This document shows, in pieces, positions 36,643-48,886 of a stretch of 64,000 bases of DNA (the first letter of the stretch is position 1; each line of letters starts with the position of its first letter). Origin of the DNA: Loxodes magnus. Its lineage: Eukaryota; Ciliophora; Karyorelictea; Loxodida; Loxodidae. Position numbers and translations under genes: made by a program. The notes under the pieces are model-generated. The model was not told where the DNA came from. It was given only the letters and a program-made list of their open reading frames with translations, and made no database searches. Where the stretch lies: assembly GCA_946699065.1 (NCBI GenBank), contig CAMPDV010002048.1, positions 19,035 through 83,034 of the forward strand. The letters are read 5' to 3'.

Positions 36643-37764
36643 TAGAACTTTGGAAATACCTCTTATATTAATCTGGATGAAAAAATGGTAGTTAATGAAA
36701 AGGTGTAAAACTAAACACGATTAGAGACTTCTAGTATATAAAAGAAGCAATTAAATAAAGAAATAAAATATCCATTCTTTACTAAAATATTAAAAATGAA
36801 GATCGAAGCTTAGTTAATTTACGATTGTGAGATAAAAAGAAAACGTTAAAAAAAAACTTTTTATGACTAATCTAAAATTGGCTTTACTAGTTCTTATGAA
36901 AGAAGAATAATTAAGAAATCGAAAATATGAACTTGCATTCTCAGATTTAATCTGGTTCAAGTTTTTTTTAATATTTTAAAATATGCAAAACATTGAAGAT
37001 CCCATTAAAGGAGGACTCGTTTTAATTTATTATTGAAATAATAAAAAGATTTATTTTAGTATTTCCTAATAGACATTTTCTTTAAGAAATTGATAAATTA
37101 TATTTACTATTTTATTTAAAAAAACAACTTGCAGTAAAGAACAAAGAGATTAAGAAGACATTCAAAATCGAAAAAAAATGAAAATCTTAGTACAAAAATT
37201 AAAAATTTTCAAGAGAAAGAAAAGATTATATAAAAAATTAGATAAATCTTCTTTGCAAATCTTTTGTGAGAATTATATTAAATTATATAGAAGAGAGCAT
37301 TTTAAATATGGAATTACAATAAATAGTGATAGTTGCAAACGAAAAGGACGAATGTTTAATTTTGGAGATTCATGAAGAAAATAATATTTTAAATATCTTT
37401 CGCATGAACGTATTATTTCAGAAAAAGTAAAAAAATGTGAAACTTTTATATTTAAACTTTAAAAAAGAAAACCTATTGATGTATGAAACCACTTTAAACA
37501 ACTATTATCACTTATAATTATTTTTTTTATAAAATTTTGTAAATTCTCGAAAATTACAAATATTTCTTCGTTATTTATTTAATTTTTTAATATATATTAT
37601 TAAAATTGATAGAGTTTTATAATATCAAATTAGGTTTATAAACTATATAAATTTTAGTTTATAGATAATATATTTAATTATCATAAAGAAATTTAGAAAT
37701 CTTCAGTAAATAAAGAAAACAATTAAGTTTTATAATTGATAAATTTATTTTATTACATATAACT

Positions 37765-37824
37765 AAATAAATAAATAAATTTGATTATAGAGCGCGTAGC
37801 ACCTCGTTGGTACGCAGCTCTTTA
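37765..37824 (-). mobile_element. 3' tail fragment of the dimeric SINE-like element
   Basis: The minus strand reads TAAAGAGCTGCGTACCAACG, then the GTGCTACGCGCTCT arm, then ATAATCAAATTTATTTATTTA: the last ~60 bp of the element at 34.5 and 60.7 kb. A strongly 5'-truncated insertion is the simplest explanation. It begins 6 bp after the TGA of the kelch gene on the same strand, so it now forms that gene's 3' end. Confidence 0.75.
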
Positions 37825-37830
37825 CATATC

Positions 37831-39519
37831 TCAATATATGTCAGTTTCTTCAAGTAAACCTTCAGGTAATAGAAATTCTTCTCTTATTAGTTCCATATCT
37901 TCATCATTTTCTTCTTCATTATCTCTTGTTCTGCTGTCTTCTATCTATCTACGTTTTATTGATTCTTTATTACAAGCGTCCATTATTTTTTCTTACATAC
38001 TTTGCTAATTTTCGTTTCTAATTATTTTCTTCTTGATCAAGTTTTTATACACTCATAAAAATTATCCATTCCCTGTTCTATAATATTTTCCTATTTCTTT
38101 TTTTTGATTCAATTTTCTTTTCTATATATAATAAAAATCTTATATAAGTTTATAATTTTATTTTTAGTAGCTTTTCTCTCATTCAATCTTCTACCAAAAT
38201 CCATTGCTCAGTGTATAGTAAAATAAGTCTGTATCAAAGTCAAACTAATATACTTGCTTTTTATTTCTATTTGCAAAGTAAAACAATTTTAATTTCCTTA
38301 AAATGATTATCCATGCTTTATTATCTATTTTCTAAGTTTTTCGTATAAATTAATCCAGAATTTTTACTTTGTAAAAAGCAAGAATCACAAGAATATTATT
38401 TGATAATTGACTTTTAAGCAGCAATCATTTGTTATTTATTAAATCATACATTTAAATTTTTTTTTATGAGTCGAAGCCTCCAATCACGAATATTTCGTTT
38501 AATAATCAATAAAGGCTCCAAAATATGATGCTGGATATATTATATTTTAAATTTATTTAAATGTTTGACTATTTTTATCAAAAACTTCACATTAATTAAC
38601 GTAATCTGAATAATATCCAGAAATTATAAAAATATTCTACAAGTGATTGCAAATAGTTCCATGATTATATCTACTAAACTTCATTTAAAAGTATCCTTAT
38701 TTTTATTTTTAGTTATTTAAAAAACTAAACTTTTGCCATTTTACTCACTTCCAGATATTAATAAAACTTATTCTTCTATTTGCTCTATTTAAGTATTATC
38801 GAATCTTGTCTTTAAAATATCAGTTTAAAATGTTTTAATTTAAGTTTTTCTAAATTATAATCTTTCCTGGTTTTAGTGTAGCTTTTTATATATGATGCAT
38901 TTTAAATTCCTTAATATCTACTTTTTTATTAATTTTCCACTATTTTCTTCTGTCTACTATTTTACAATTAAGCTTCTTGTAAGATGTTTTAACTTGTTGA
39001 TTATTTTTATTCTTATAAGCTTTACAAAAATATCTTAAAATTTTGCTTGAAAAATTCTAAAAAATACTCTAATTTTTATATTTACTAGACTCCATGAAGC
39101 TCTACTTTCTCATAGAATTTTCAGTTAATTTCTTGCTCTTTACTGTCTTCAAATTCGATTATATCTTTCTCTTCTATAAATTTTCTAAAAACAATTTAAA
39201 GTATCTAATTTATTAGCTGGCTTTATCTTAAGAACTTAATAGCTTTTAAGAAGTAGAATCCTTAAATAGAGTTTAGTACATCAAACTAACAGCACTCCAA
39301 ATGAAGTGGCTCGAAGTTTATTAATCTTCTGAAGAATTTGTTTATTTTTTCCGTGCTGCATTTAAAGTTTCTGATATGTATCTTTTATTGCTTCCTTCTA
39401 ATTTTATTGATTAATCTAGTCCTCAACTATTTATTTATCCTGCTATAAATTTATTGGGTGTATATTGGAGATTTACTTACAATTGGAGAAGGAACAAATA
39501 ATTTATTAATTTGTTTCAT
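37831..39519 (-). CDS. kelch-repeat protein (about 562 aa, start uncertain)
   Basis: One open frame on the minus strand from ATG 39519 to TGA 37831-37833, with TAA/TAG as Gln and seven internal TGA. A clear kelch repeat lies at about residues 345-375: LLNEIFVIGGFDSQKKIQMY, then DLINNKW, with the hydrophobic strand, Gly-Gly, Tyr-Asp and final Trp in kelch spacing. That Trp codon is TGA (38425-38427). A degenerate second repeat may follow (ending NKAW). The C-terminus is acidic (EEENDEDMELIREEFLLPEG). Kelch repeats form beta-propellers for protein interaction; the partner is unknown. The N-terminal half has no recognised domain and the frame stays open above the chosen ATG. An adjoining kelch-like reading upstream suggests a tandem pair. 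Confidence 0.65.
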
Positions 39520-39838
39520 ATTAGTTATAAATACAGCTTTAGCATAGAGTATGAGAGCATGGGAATTTTAGAGGAATGTGTCTAAGAGCATCGAATGGAT
39601 ACTAGCAAGATGCACACTCCTGCCTTAGTGACATTTTAATATTAGGATAGTAGGATGCTAGAATAAATATGATTTATATAATTTAGAAATACGTGGATTT
39701 TGGTGAACTTATGCTAGCTGTTTTATTTTAAAATTATATTATAAATAATTAATTAATCTTTGGATTCTTTTTCTAGATATAAATCCCAGAGTTAAAATTC
39801 CTTTTTTGTAATTCCTAAAAAGAAAAAAAAATCCTCAT

Positions 39839-40700
39839 TCATATTTGCCTACATTCCTTTATTTTATTTAATATAAGGTTAAATTGTTAAATTAAAAAGA
39901 CTTAAGTGTTTTCCTACTATTAGCAGCTTTATTGAAGTTTATTTTTTATATAGTAAATTTTCATAGATTAACAGAATATCTTTTGAAAATACCACATTGT
40001 AATCTCATTTACCATCTTAGCATTGATTTCTTATTTTATAAATGCTTAAATTTTTAATTTCCTACTTTAAAAATAGATTAAGCTTCTAGAAACTATTATA
40101 TAATTATTAGATGCTGCTAATGCTTCTAATTTACAATATAATTAATCTCCTTTTCTTAATTTAAATAATAAGCCTTTAGAAATTTCTTATCTATTAGATT
40201 TTATTTTAACGCTATCATTTATGTAGTTTTAATATGCTGCTAAATTTATTCTTTTGCTTAAAACTGCTTCTTATTTTAAATTTTTTTGTTTATATCTCTT
40301 GCAGCCTTTCTAATTTTTTTGTTTCCTACATTTGTTATCCTCCAGAAATAATTCAAATTGATTACTTTCTTAATTTAATATTTTAAGTGAATATATAAAA
40401 GCATTATTCGCTTTAAATTTTCTGCTTTTATCCGAATCATGAACTGATTCTTATCACTCGAACCAAATAATCAATAAAGTCTCCTTTTATTATATTTCAT
40501 CAATCCGAAAAAATTTCCATTTATTATAATTTACCACAACAAGCATCCGATAAATAAAAGCAACCAAATAAAAAAGCAAAAGTTATATTTCTAAAGCTGG
40601 ATATAAATCTCTAATTTAATATACTAGAGAATATTTAAATTAAGCATCCTAATATTAAATTAGCTTTAGAAACTATTTTACTATTATTTTCCCTTTTATC
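39839..40700 (-). CDS. kelch-like protein, second gene or N-terminal part (partial)
   Basis: The minus-strand frame ends at TGA 39839-39841. It contains beta-strand-rich text LVAFIYRMLVVVNYNKWKFF, kelch-like in pattern (hydrophobic strand, then NKW), and further on FKANNAFIYSLKILNQESNQ and KLEALAASNNYIIVSRSL. The frame differs from the 37.8-39.5 kb gene. So it is either a separate upstream gene or the front of one long gene broken by an indel near 39.6-39.8 kb. The start could lie near or above 40700; ATG 40546 is one internal candidate. Confidence 0.45.
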
Positions 40701-41081
40701 ACTCTTCATTATTTAAAAAATATCTATCTAGGCTGATTATTTTTCCTATTAAGAGTCTCTTTATTATTTACATAATTAGATGTGTAATTATAAAAGCCAA
40801 AATATCTTAAATATTTATATACTTGGAATTTGGTAGAGATGCTAAGGATCTATTAATTTTTATAAGAGATTGCATTTTAAAATTAATGATAGAGTTGAAG
40901 ACTAAAATAAGATATCAAGCATTAATGTATAAAGCAGCTACTTAGTAATAAAATAGAAAAATAACAGTTTAGATGATTTATTCTAAATGATTAGGGGATA
41001 ATAAAAGGCAGAGTTAATTGAAAGAATTAATAATCATATATAAAATAAAAATTATGCCTAGCTTTATTATTGATATTGATT
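40701..41081. other. AT-rich spacer, divergent gene starts
   Basis: Lies between a minus-strand and a plus-strand gene, so promoters are expected here. No motif stands out. Confidence 0.35.
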
Positions 41082-41765
41082 ATGAGAGCTTACAAATGGA
41101 ATAACTAATAAGATATAAAATACATAGAAGAAACTTTTGATAACGAAAGATGCTTTGGTTTAGAAAAATAATTAGTCACTATTGTAGTCGAAATTAAAAA
41201 AATTAAGAATTAAATAGAAACAGCAATTTAGTAGGTATAAGTAAAATAATTTTTTAACTTTATTAAAGAAGCCAAATAATTTGAGTAAACCTTATTATTT
41301 AAATTATAAAATAACGCATCCAATTAAAAAAGAAACAATTTAAAATTATATTTGATAAATAATAAATATCCCTATTTAATTCTATCAAATAGCTATAATA
41401 TTAGTCTTTATATTCGATAAGCCAAAGAAAAGAGATATAAAATCTTTTATTATTAAAAAAAATTATATAAAAGATAGATTAAAAACTTAGTAATAAAAGA
41501 AAATTTATAAAATTAATGCCTTCAACTATTTTATTTCAAGAATGAAGATTAATAAATTTTAATTTTGTCTTGCTAATTTTTTATATTTTTGCTATTAAAG
41601 CATCGTTAGATTTTAAACTTGAAGTGCATTTTATTTGAAAACTAAAATAAAAAATAAAAGAAATAATTTTACCTTATATAAAGAATGTCAAATATTTTAA
41701 AAAAAAACTTTAGAATACAAAAAATTTAAATTTCATGTATAATTTATTAAAAGAAACATTAGTGA
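41082..41765 (+). CDS. hypothetical protein (227 aa)
   Basis: An open frame of 228 codons from ATG (MRAYKWNNQQDIKYIEETFD) to TGA 41763-41765, with TAA/TAG as Gln and no internal TGA. The N-terminal half is acidic and helical (LVTIVVEIKKIKNQIETAIQ); the C-terminal half is Lys/Tyr/Asn-rich. No known domain, signal peptide or membrane span seen. The true end could be earlier if TAA can also stop near 3' ends. Divergent from the kelch-like gene. Confidence 0.45.
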
Positions 41766-42806
41766 CTACATAATCTATTTTTTCTTTCTGAAAAATTATT
41801 TTTAAAATTATTCTAAATGTTTTTCTTAAATTGCTCAAATTGTTAAAATTATCAATCATAAAACCATTTTTGTTCTATAGATAAAGGATATCTATTTTTT
41901 ATATTTATTCATTTCATACTAGGCTTTAGCTTTAAGTATAATGAGAAACTTAAATTATTTCAATAAAAATTTAAAGCGTTTTTATTAGATTTTAATCATA
42001 ACACTAGTTCTTTTTCTCTATTTTTATGAGTTTTTAAAAATATTTATATTTAAAAGTTCTTTTATATGTCTTAATATAGCTTTAGAAAGAATTAAAATTA
42101 TATTTCTCAGAAGAAAATACTCAATTCTCTTATTTTCTTAAAAAGATCTTCAATTTATGTCTTAAAAAATGTCTTACAATCTATTTTTAATGATTTAGTT
42201 GCAAAATTAAAAGTTCTAACTCTATTAATTGTTTTTTAACTAATTTCCTAAACTATTTAAAGTTTACCTTGGTCTTAAAATTTAATTATATTTCTTGCTT
42301 TTTATACTTATAAAGATATCTTTCTCTTTTGATTTAACTAGTAAGTATCTTTATATAGAAAATCTATCATTGTTTAAGCTTAATTCTTTTTTCTCTTTAC
42401 AAGGTATATTTTTTTATTTTTATCCGTAAACTTTGTTTCAAAAATAGAAGTGTTTGTCTTAATTGATTATCCATTAAACTTAACTAAGAAAAATAAAGGT
42501 TTTATATCTTGAAGATTAAATAAATAACATCTAATTTTATTTTAGTTTAAGTTTGAAAAAGCCAAAGTTAATGATTGTAGAATTAATATACCTATTATAA
42601 AAATAAAAAATGAATAAGCTTAAAATGAATATATCCTTATTTTTATTTCAAATCATGAATAAAATAATCAAAATGGTGATAATTTCAAAGACAAGAAATT
42701 AATAATTTTTTATGTTTTTTGATTTATTCATTCCATCGAAAAATTAACTTTTGCTAAATCGAAAAAACTAAAATATTTCCTAATTTTTTGCAATAAAGAT
42801 GATTAT
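41766..42806. other. AT-rich spacer between convergent genes
   Basis: No recognised gene or RNA over about 1 kb. Confidence 0.4.
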
Positions 42807-43790
42807 TCATTTAGATATATTTTAAGTTTTTCTTGTAAACTTTACATCTAAAATTTTTTTAGATATAGGATAAATAAACATTTGCTTTATTTTTAATTTT
42901 TAAGTATAGGTATTTAAAGTTTATGCTTTAATTTTGAATAATTAGTAAAAAAAAATTTAAAAGCTGTCTAGTTATTTTAAAATCTCATGAGTCTTTTTGA
43001 TTCTCTTCACAGGGCTATCTTCTAATTGGTTTAACCTATGAAGATAATTCTCTTTATCTCTACTTCTTTTCATCCTAGAAAAATACTGAAATATCATTTT
43101 CATTTCTTCTTTATTTTATTTTCTTTTCGATTATTTTGAAAGTTTTTCAACTATTTGGTTATAATTTTTTAATCCAGCACTCTATCTTTATTGCAAGTAT
43201 TTATTTTATAGTAAACTCCTATCAGGATTAATTTTACTTTAAATAACTGGAGTATTTAAGGGCATAATTTTAGATGAATCCTAAGTATATTAATTATAGT
43301 TTAGTTTGTTGTCTTTATTTATGTTCCTCAAATTTCTTCTAATTTCAATATCCTTTTCTAATACTTATTGAGTGCTTCCATGCAAGCTAGTAATATATTT
43401 TTTATTTCCTTTCTTGCTACTCAAGTACTAAAATAAGTCTTTAACCTTCTCATTGTAGTTCTATTATTCCTTATTATAACTTAGCTAATATTCTAGCATT
43501 TTTAGTCCTATTTAAATATCCTCATTGCTTAACTAAACTTTGATATAATTAATATATTTGAATCCTTTGCTTAAATGTAGCCGGATTATTTCTATAGCTT
43601 CCTTTAAATCACTTCGACTTGGTCTTTTCTCCAATGGGTTCCATTTAGATAGAATATAAAGAAGATGTAACGTTTCCTAGTGGTTTAACTCATAAGAAGC
43701 TATCATTTTAACTACATCAACTTCATTCAGTACTTCCTACTTATCTTTACATAGCTAAACCTTCTACTAAAAGAAGTTATTTACCATCAT
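42807..43790 (-). CDS. unrecognised protein family, member 2 (about 327 aa)
   Basis: Paralogue of the gene at 26.5 kb. A frame from two adjacent ATGs (43790) to TGA 42807-42809 contains no internal TGA. Matches include VNNFFQ, HQETLHLLYILSKWNPLEK (Trp = TGG at 43641-43643), LKMLEYQLSYNK, NEKVKDLFQYL and MKMIFQYFSRMKRSRDKEN. Alignment with member 1 may extend further upstream (about 43.86 kb) without an ATG in frame, so the start is open. The C-terminus is about 35 residues longer than member 1 and its end is less certain. No known domain. Two independent, frame-preserving copies make it a genuine protein family. Confidence 0.65.
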
Positions 43791-43991
43791 ACGCTAATCT
43801 ACCGTAACTTAATTGGCAACTAAACCAAATTCATTTATTCTTTCATCTTATAAAATGCTGTAAATTCTCCTTTTCTAGAAAAGTCTAACTTAATTCTAAT
43901 AAAAGCTATTGGCATCGTAAAATAAACTTTATTTAACTAAAAAAACTAAAATTTCAATAAAAACTAATAGACTTAGATATGTATACCTTAT

Positions 43992-46900
43992 ATGAAAAAT
44001 AGCTTTGATGATTTACTTGCTAAACACAGAGAAAAATTAGTAAAAAAGAATCAAAATGATAAAATAAAGAATTGATATAGATGAAATGATTATAGCATAT
44101 CTAGAGCTTTACATTTGTATAAATTAGCTTTATACATAGTGAGAAAGTATTTGTATGAAAGAGCATATTAAAAATACAAGCTTTTATTTAGTTTAGAAGT
44201 TATAGAAAGTTTTTTTATCTAGCTGTAAAAACATTAAATAGCTTATTTTACAATTAAAAGAATGAATTTTGATAAAGATTCATATTCCTTCATTAAATAA
44301 ATTAGTTAAAGTTAATTTTCATAAAGCATACCTTTTATATAGTCAAAAATAATATTGCTTGCTAAAAGAAAAAAAATGATCTAAATAAGAAGTTTAGAAA
44401 ACTAAGAAGCGAATTGTAAAATTCCTAAATGAATTTCCTATTATTTTATTTTAAAATTCCGCAGAATTAGATGCTTGCAAAAATAAAATTTAAATAGGAT
44501 AAATTGTATTAAATTCTTAGTTATAAAATGTCAATAACAATACTTATTAATGCTAGTTTAAATTAAAAGTACTGTGTAATAGAAATGAGTTAATAAAAGA
44601 ACTCAAATGGTTTATTTTGATGACTAAATTAAATACACAACTCAATTAAAATTCAGAAATATGAAAATAAAATTTAGTAATCTAAATTCGGAATTTATAC
44701 TAAATTAATTAAATAAAGCAAATGAAATTAAATTGTTTCATATAAGTAAAGCATAATTAAATAGTAAATGACAAGTTACTTTTTTACTTAGATTCTAATA
44801 ATTACGCCTGAAAAATTAAAAAATGTTAAAAGTGATGTTTGATGCAAATGATTCAAACTAATTAAATAAAATAATTGAGCAACAAAATAATTAGAATTGT
44901 TTAAAAGATTATAATTTAAAAATAATACCTAGGCATAAAGTAAACTATTGTAGATGCTTAACTAATTAAAATTTAATTTTTTTATTATGCTTTGATAATA
45001 GAGTCAATTATTAAGTATATATATTTTCAGGAAACGATCTTAAATGAAGGAATAAAAAAACAATTACGATATACAAAAAAGACTTGCTGATTCTTGAATT
45101 AATTTTAAAGATACTTAAACGATAAATATTTGAATCTTTTTTAATTCAATTAAATAATGACTTCAATGATAAAATTTCTATTTGATTATTTTCAGAATGT
45201 CAATAAGAATAATTTTGATTAACTTTAATTTCTATAATTTTAAAAATTTTTAATTGATTTAAATTATTATTTCATCTCCATGATTGGTAATTTATTATAA
45301 GATCCTATTTTTTATATTATTTATGCCATTCTAATCTTTAAATTTTATACCTTTATTTACTAAATTTCCTAAATATTTATTAAGCATTATGATTCTCAAC
45401 GGAAGCTAGATAATTTTCCATGCTATAATTGAATAAAGTTTTAAGCAGATTTAGATGTATAAAGATGTGAAAAAAGTTAAGAAATTATGTTTAGTAATTA
45501 ACTTAAAAAAGTTTGATTAATAAACTAAAATAATTCTTATATATTCAAACTCTTTTAGTGGCTAAAGTAGAAATTGTTCAGTTTATAAATATAAAGATTC
45601 ATTATAAAAATTATCTTAAAGAAGCCACTTAAAAATTAAAAAATCTAGAATCAATATAAAAAATTAAAAGAATCAAATAAAACACAAGCAATATTTATAT
45701 ATATATAAAAGTATTGGCAAAAATAAAGCTTAGATTGAGTTATTAAATTCTTAAAATTATAATTAAGGTTTTATAAAAAGATTTTAGTTTGCTATGTTTG
45801 ACTTAAAAAATAAAAGTAAGCTACTAGCAAAAAATTTAATTTTTTATAAGTTTGACAAAGAAATTCTTAAAAATATATAGCAAATTTAAATTTGCTCGAC
45901 TTTTCTAAAAGTTTCATTGATGGTTATTAAATATGCTAATTTTTTTATTTTTGCAATCGAAAAAGTCTCTTGCTTTTGCTGTATATAGATATTAGTTTTT
46001 TGTACTTAAAATAGAAATATCTTGCAAATTAAATTTTCTTTATAAATTTAGTGCAAAACTTTTCGTTCTAGTTTATTGATAAAAAGTGTGTAATACCATC
46101 TTTAGATTACCTAAGACTTTATAGAAATTATTTAAAACAAAGCGAATCATAAACTTTAAAAACTGGTATTAGAATGGAAGAAGATAACTATAAAATAAAT
46201 AAAAAGATTCTTTTGATATGCAATAGAATGAACTCTTTGGAAGCATATTAATACTGAACTATTAATTTGAGGAATTAGCAATTTAAATAAATATTAACTA
46301 AAAGATTTTGTGTTTGAAAATGTTATAATTAGCAATCCAAATTTTTATGGGATGAAGGTTTAAACTAAATATGAGCATTAATATGTAAAACATGACTTTG
46401 ATAAGGATTTATAAAAAATCATAAAAGCAGTTTATGAAATCTCATTTCGAATAACTCAACAAAAATTTAAAATAAATTATAAAGATTCAAATGATTTAAA
46501 AAATAGCAAACTTTGTTGTATTTTATCAACAAATTATGTAGTGAAAAAATTAAAATTTTTAATAGATTTATAAATTAAAATATATAAAAGAGATTATTAT
46601 TTTTATAAAAAATACTATTAAAGAAATAATTAAAAAGTATTAAGAAATACTATAAAAAGAAATTTAAGTTATGCTTAATATTTTAATTGTTGTAGATTGA
46701 GATATTCTACAAGCTTTAAAAAAGTTAAAGGTATCAGAGTTTAGGAACAAAGATTTTTTGTTGAAGATAATTCACAAACTTGATTTAATGATAATTAAAG
46801 GTAATAAATAGCAAAGTCAAATTTTAAAAGTATTTACCTTATAAACAAATTTAAGGGTTGGTTTAAGATTTTGCACTTTTTATAATTTTTTTTCATTTTC

Positions 46901-47158
46901 TTAACTCAATTAAAAGAAAAGATAAAAAGGTATAAAATTAAAAAAAATTATGATATAAATGATAGAATCTTTAGACTAAAATTTATTTATTTCATAAAAA
47001 TAATAATGGCTATAATCTCAAATATAAATTTCATTATTTATTTAAAAAAGTATTAGATATTTAAAACAACTGAGATAGATAGAACCAAATAGAAAGCTTA
47101 AGAAGTTACATATTTTATCTCTGTAAAATAATTGTAAATCTAATTTAGAAAACAATGA
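43992..47158 (+). CDS. long hypothetical protein (about 1,050 codons, one probable frame break)
   Basis: From ATG 43992 (MKNSFDDLLAKHREKLVKKN) a coding-like frame runs to about 46.29 kb. Coding character then continues in another frame (VFENVIISNPNFYGMKVQTK, DKDLQKIIKAVYEISFRI, FDKAQ-poor but FNDN-type text) to TGA 47156-47158. TAA/TAG are Gln and roughly a dozen TGA read as Trp. Strand-like blocks such as NLIFLLCFDNRVNYQVYIFS are propeller-like but too weak to name a family. Composition is Lys/Ile/Asn-rich. The frame change may be an indel, or two genes may abut here. Alternative frames in parts of this region are also open, so confidence is moderate only. Confidence 0.4.
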
Positions 47159-47733
47159 ATTAATTAAAATCAGATTTAAGAATTTTCATATTAAGATATA
47201 TTAAGAATAGAGATACCTATAAATGATTTTCTTAATAGAATAGAACATCTTCGTTTTAAAGGTTTTGCTTGAAGCATTCCCTAAAAATATAGAAACCATA
47301 TAAAATGCTTATTTTTAATATTAATAGTATCTGTTAAGTGAGATAAGCTGAATCATAAAACTTAGTTTTAATTGGAAAGTTTCCAATTTTAAAGCTATAT
47401 AGTTTGGTTTGGGATTACCTAAGAAACTTATATAAAATTTAAGCTAGTGTGAAAGGCAAATCTTAGTACCAATTAAAAAAAATAAAATTTTTAAATTTTT
47501 AAATTTTTAAAATTATTACAGCAATAGACAAATCATTTTAATTATTGCTCTACCTTATCAAGAATATTTGATTTAAGAAAAGTCTATAAATAATTTCTAA
47601 ATTTTATTATGTTGATACTAATGAAATAATTTGAAAATAATATATATCAAAAATGAAAAAATAGTTATATAGATATTTTAAATTAAATTGAGATAAGCTT
47701 ATTATATATAATATTTTAGTAATTAATAAAAAA

Positions 47734-47806
47734 ATGAGAAATGGTGTGACAATCAGCACTTTGGATTATAATCAAGCAATTGTAATTCGATGCTCCGTTG
47801 AGGCAA
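47734..47806 (+). pseudogene. decayed tRNA-Gln copy
   Basis: Clear remnant of the tRNA-Gln genes: ATGGTGTGACAATCAGCACTTTGGA against ATGGTGTAACGGTTAGCACTTTGGA, then AATTCGATGCTCCGTTGAGGCAA. The acceptor stem, anticodon loop (TTATAAT in place of CTTTAAA) and T stem are all damaged, so it cannot be functional. Confidence 0.7.
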
Positions 47807-48859
47807 AAACCAAATTTTTTAAAAGAAAAAATTACTCTAAACTAAAATAAAAATCTGTAACTAGCTTAAAATAAATTTGCTTATAAACCTACCTAAAAAG
47901 ATTAAAGAAGATACAATTTAGGTAAGCATCCTGTCTTTAATAAAAGCATACAAAAAATATAATTAAAATTGGTAAAGAAGCTAATTTAAATATTGTGAAT
48001 TAAAAATAAATCTAGGTCTAATAATTAAACCTAAACAAATCATTAAGAAATTGATAGAATACAATGTGAAAATGTAATAAAAATAAAAGCAGATTGTAAA
48101 CCTTATAAATTTATTAGATCTTAGCAATCATAAAAATAAATTATTTTGCTATATAGCATGAAATAATAGGAAATTAATAAGTTTAATTGATTCTGCATTA
48201 AAAAGGTCTTGAAATTAATTACTATAAATATAAATACCTTTCTATTAAAATTTAACTTAGCTTCAATTAATCTAATGTAATCAGCAAAAACTTCTTCAGA
48301 AATATTTATTTATATAGTGTAAAATCTCTCTTTGTATTTACCTATGAAATAAAAATAAACTCTATTTTTTCATCTTAATAAATGAAATGTAAATTTCTTA
48401 AATATTAAGCATATCCTGCCTTAGTTAAAAAACTTAATAATTTTTATTATGTAAATAAAAAGATTCTTAAACAGACAATAAACAAATCAGAACCAAATTA
48501 AATTCTTCCTTATGAAATCACTAAATATTTGTAAGTTAGATTTAAATAAAAATTTAGATCAATAACTTAAAAATACAAATACGATTAAATACCTTCATCT
48601 AAAATACTTTAAAATCTAAAAAACTATTAAAAAAATTTATCTTTAAGATTTGAAAACAAATAGAGAAAAAAAGGAAAATTAAATTTAAAATTTTCATAAT
48701 AAAAATAAAGAAAAAAAATTATTAAAAATGTGCAGGTGAAAGTTAAAAAAAAATCTAAAATATATAATAAATAAATTTTAAGCGAGAAGAACGTTAAAAA
48801 AATCTTAATCAAAAACATTTTTTATTAAATCTAATTTCTTAATATTTCATATATAATAT
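47807..48859. other. AT-rich spacer
   Basis: No recognised gene or RNA before the LINE. An A-run-dominated reading on the minus strand near 48.63-48.82 kb is compositional. Confidence 0.4.
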
Positions 48860-48886
48860 AAAACTTTTATTTCAAAAAAAAAAAAA

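Larger units (their letters stand above)
35388..37739 (+). pseudogene. unrecognised gene interrupted by a gag element
   Basis: The first exon-like part (35388-35570) starts MRFSSLLKLYIGVEGTRYSS and continues in one frame up to VRQG at the target duplication. After the inserted element the frame resumes at 36631 with VGQG-QNFGNTSYINLDEK. The two sides join without a shift over one copy of the duplication. A coding-like frame continues to about 37100; one base is missing or extra in an A run near 37120; then a hydrophobic/acidic stretch (LQQIVIVANEKDECLILEIH) follows. A TGA at 37737-37739 is the first in-frame candidate stop, but the real end may be near 37500. TAA/TAG are Gln; one TGA falls at SKI(W)TC. 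No domain is recognised. The gene is broken in this copy unless the insert is removed from DNA or RNA. Confidence 0.6.

Noticed and set aside
48627..48818. Phe/Leu-rich minus-strand ORF resembling a membrane peptide
   Set aside because: Arises from A-run composition; no conserved features and no support from neighbours.
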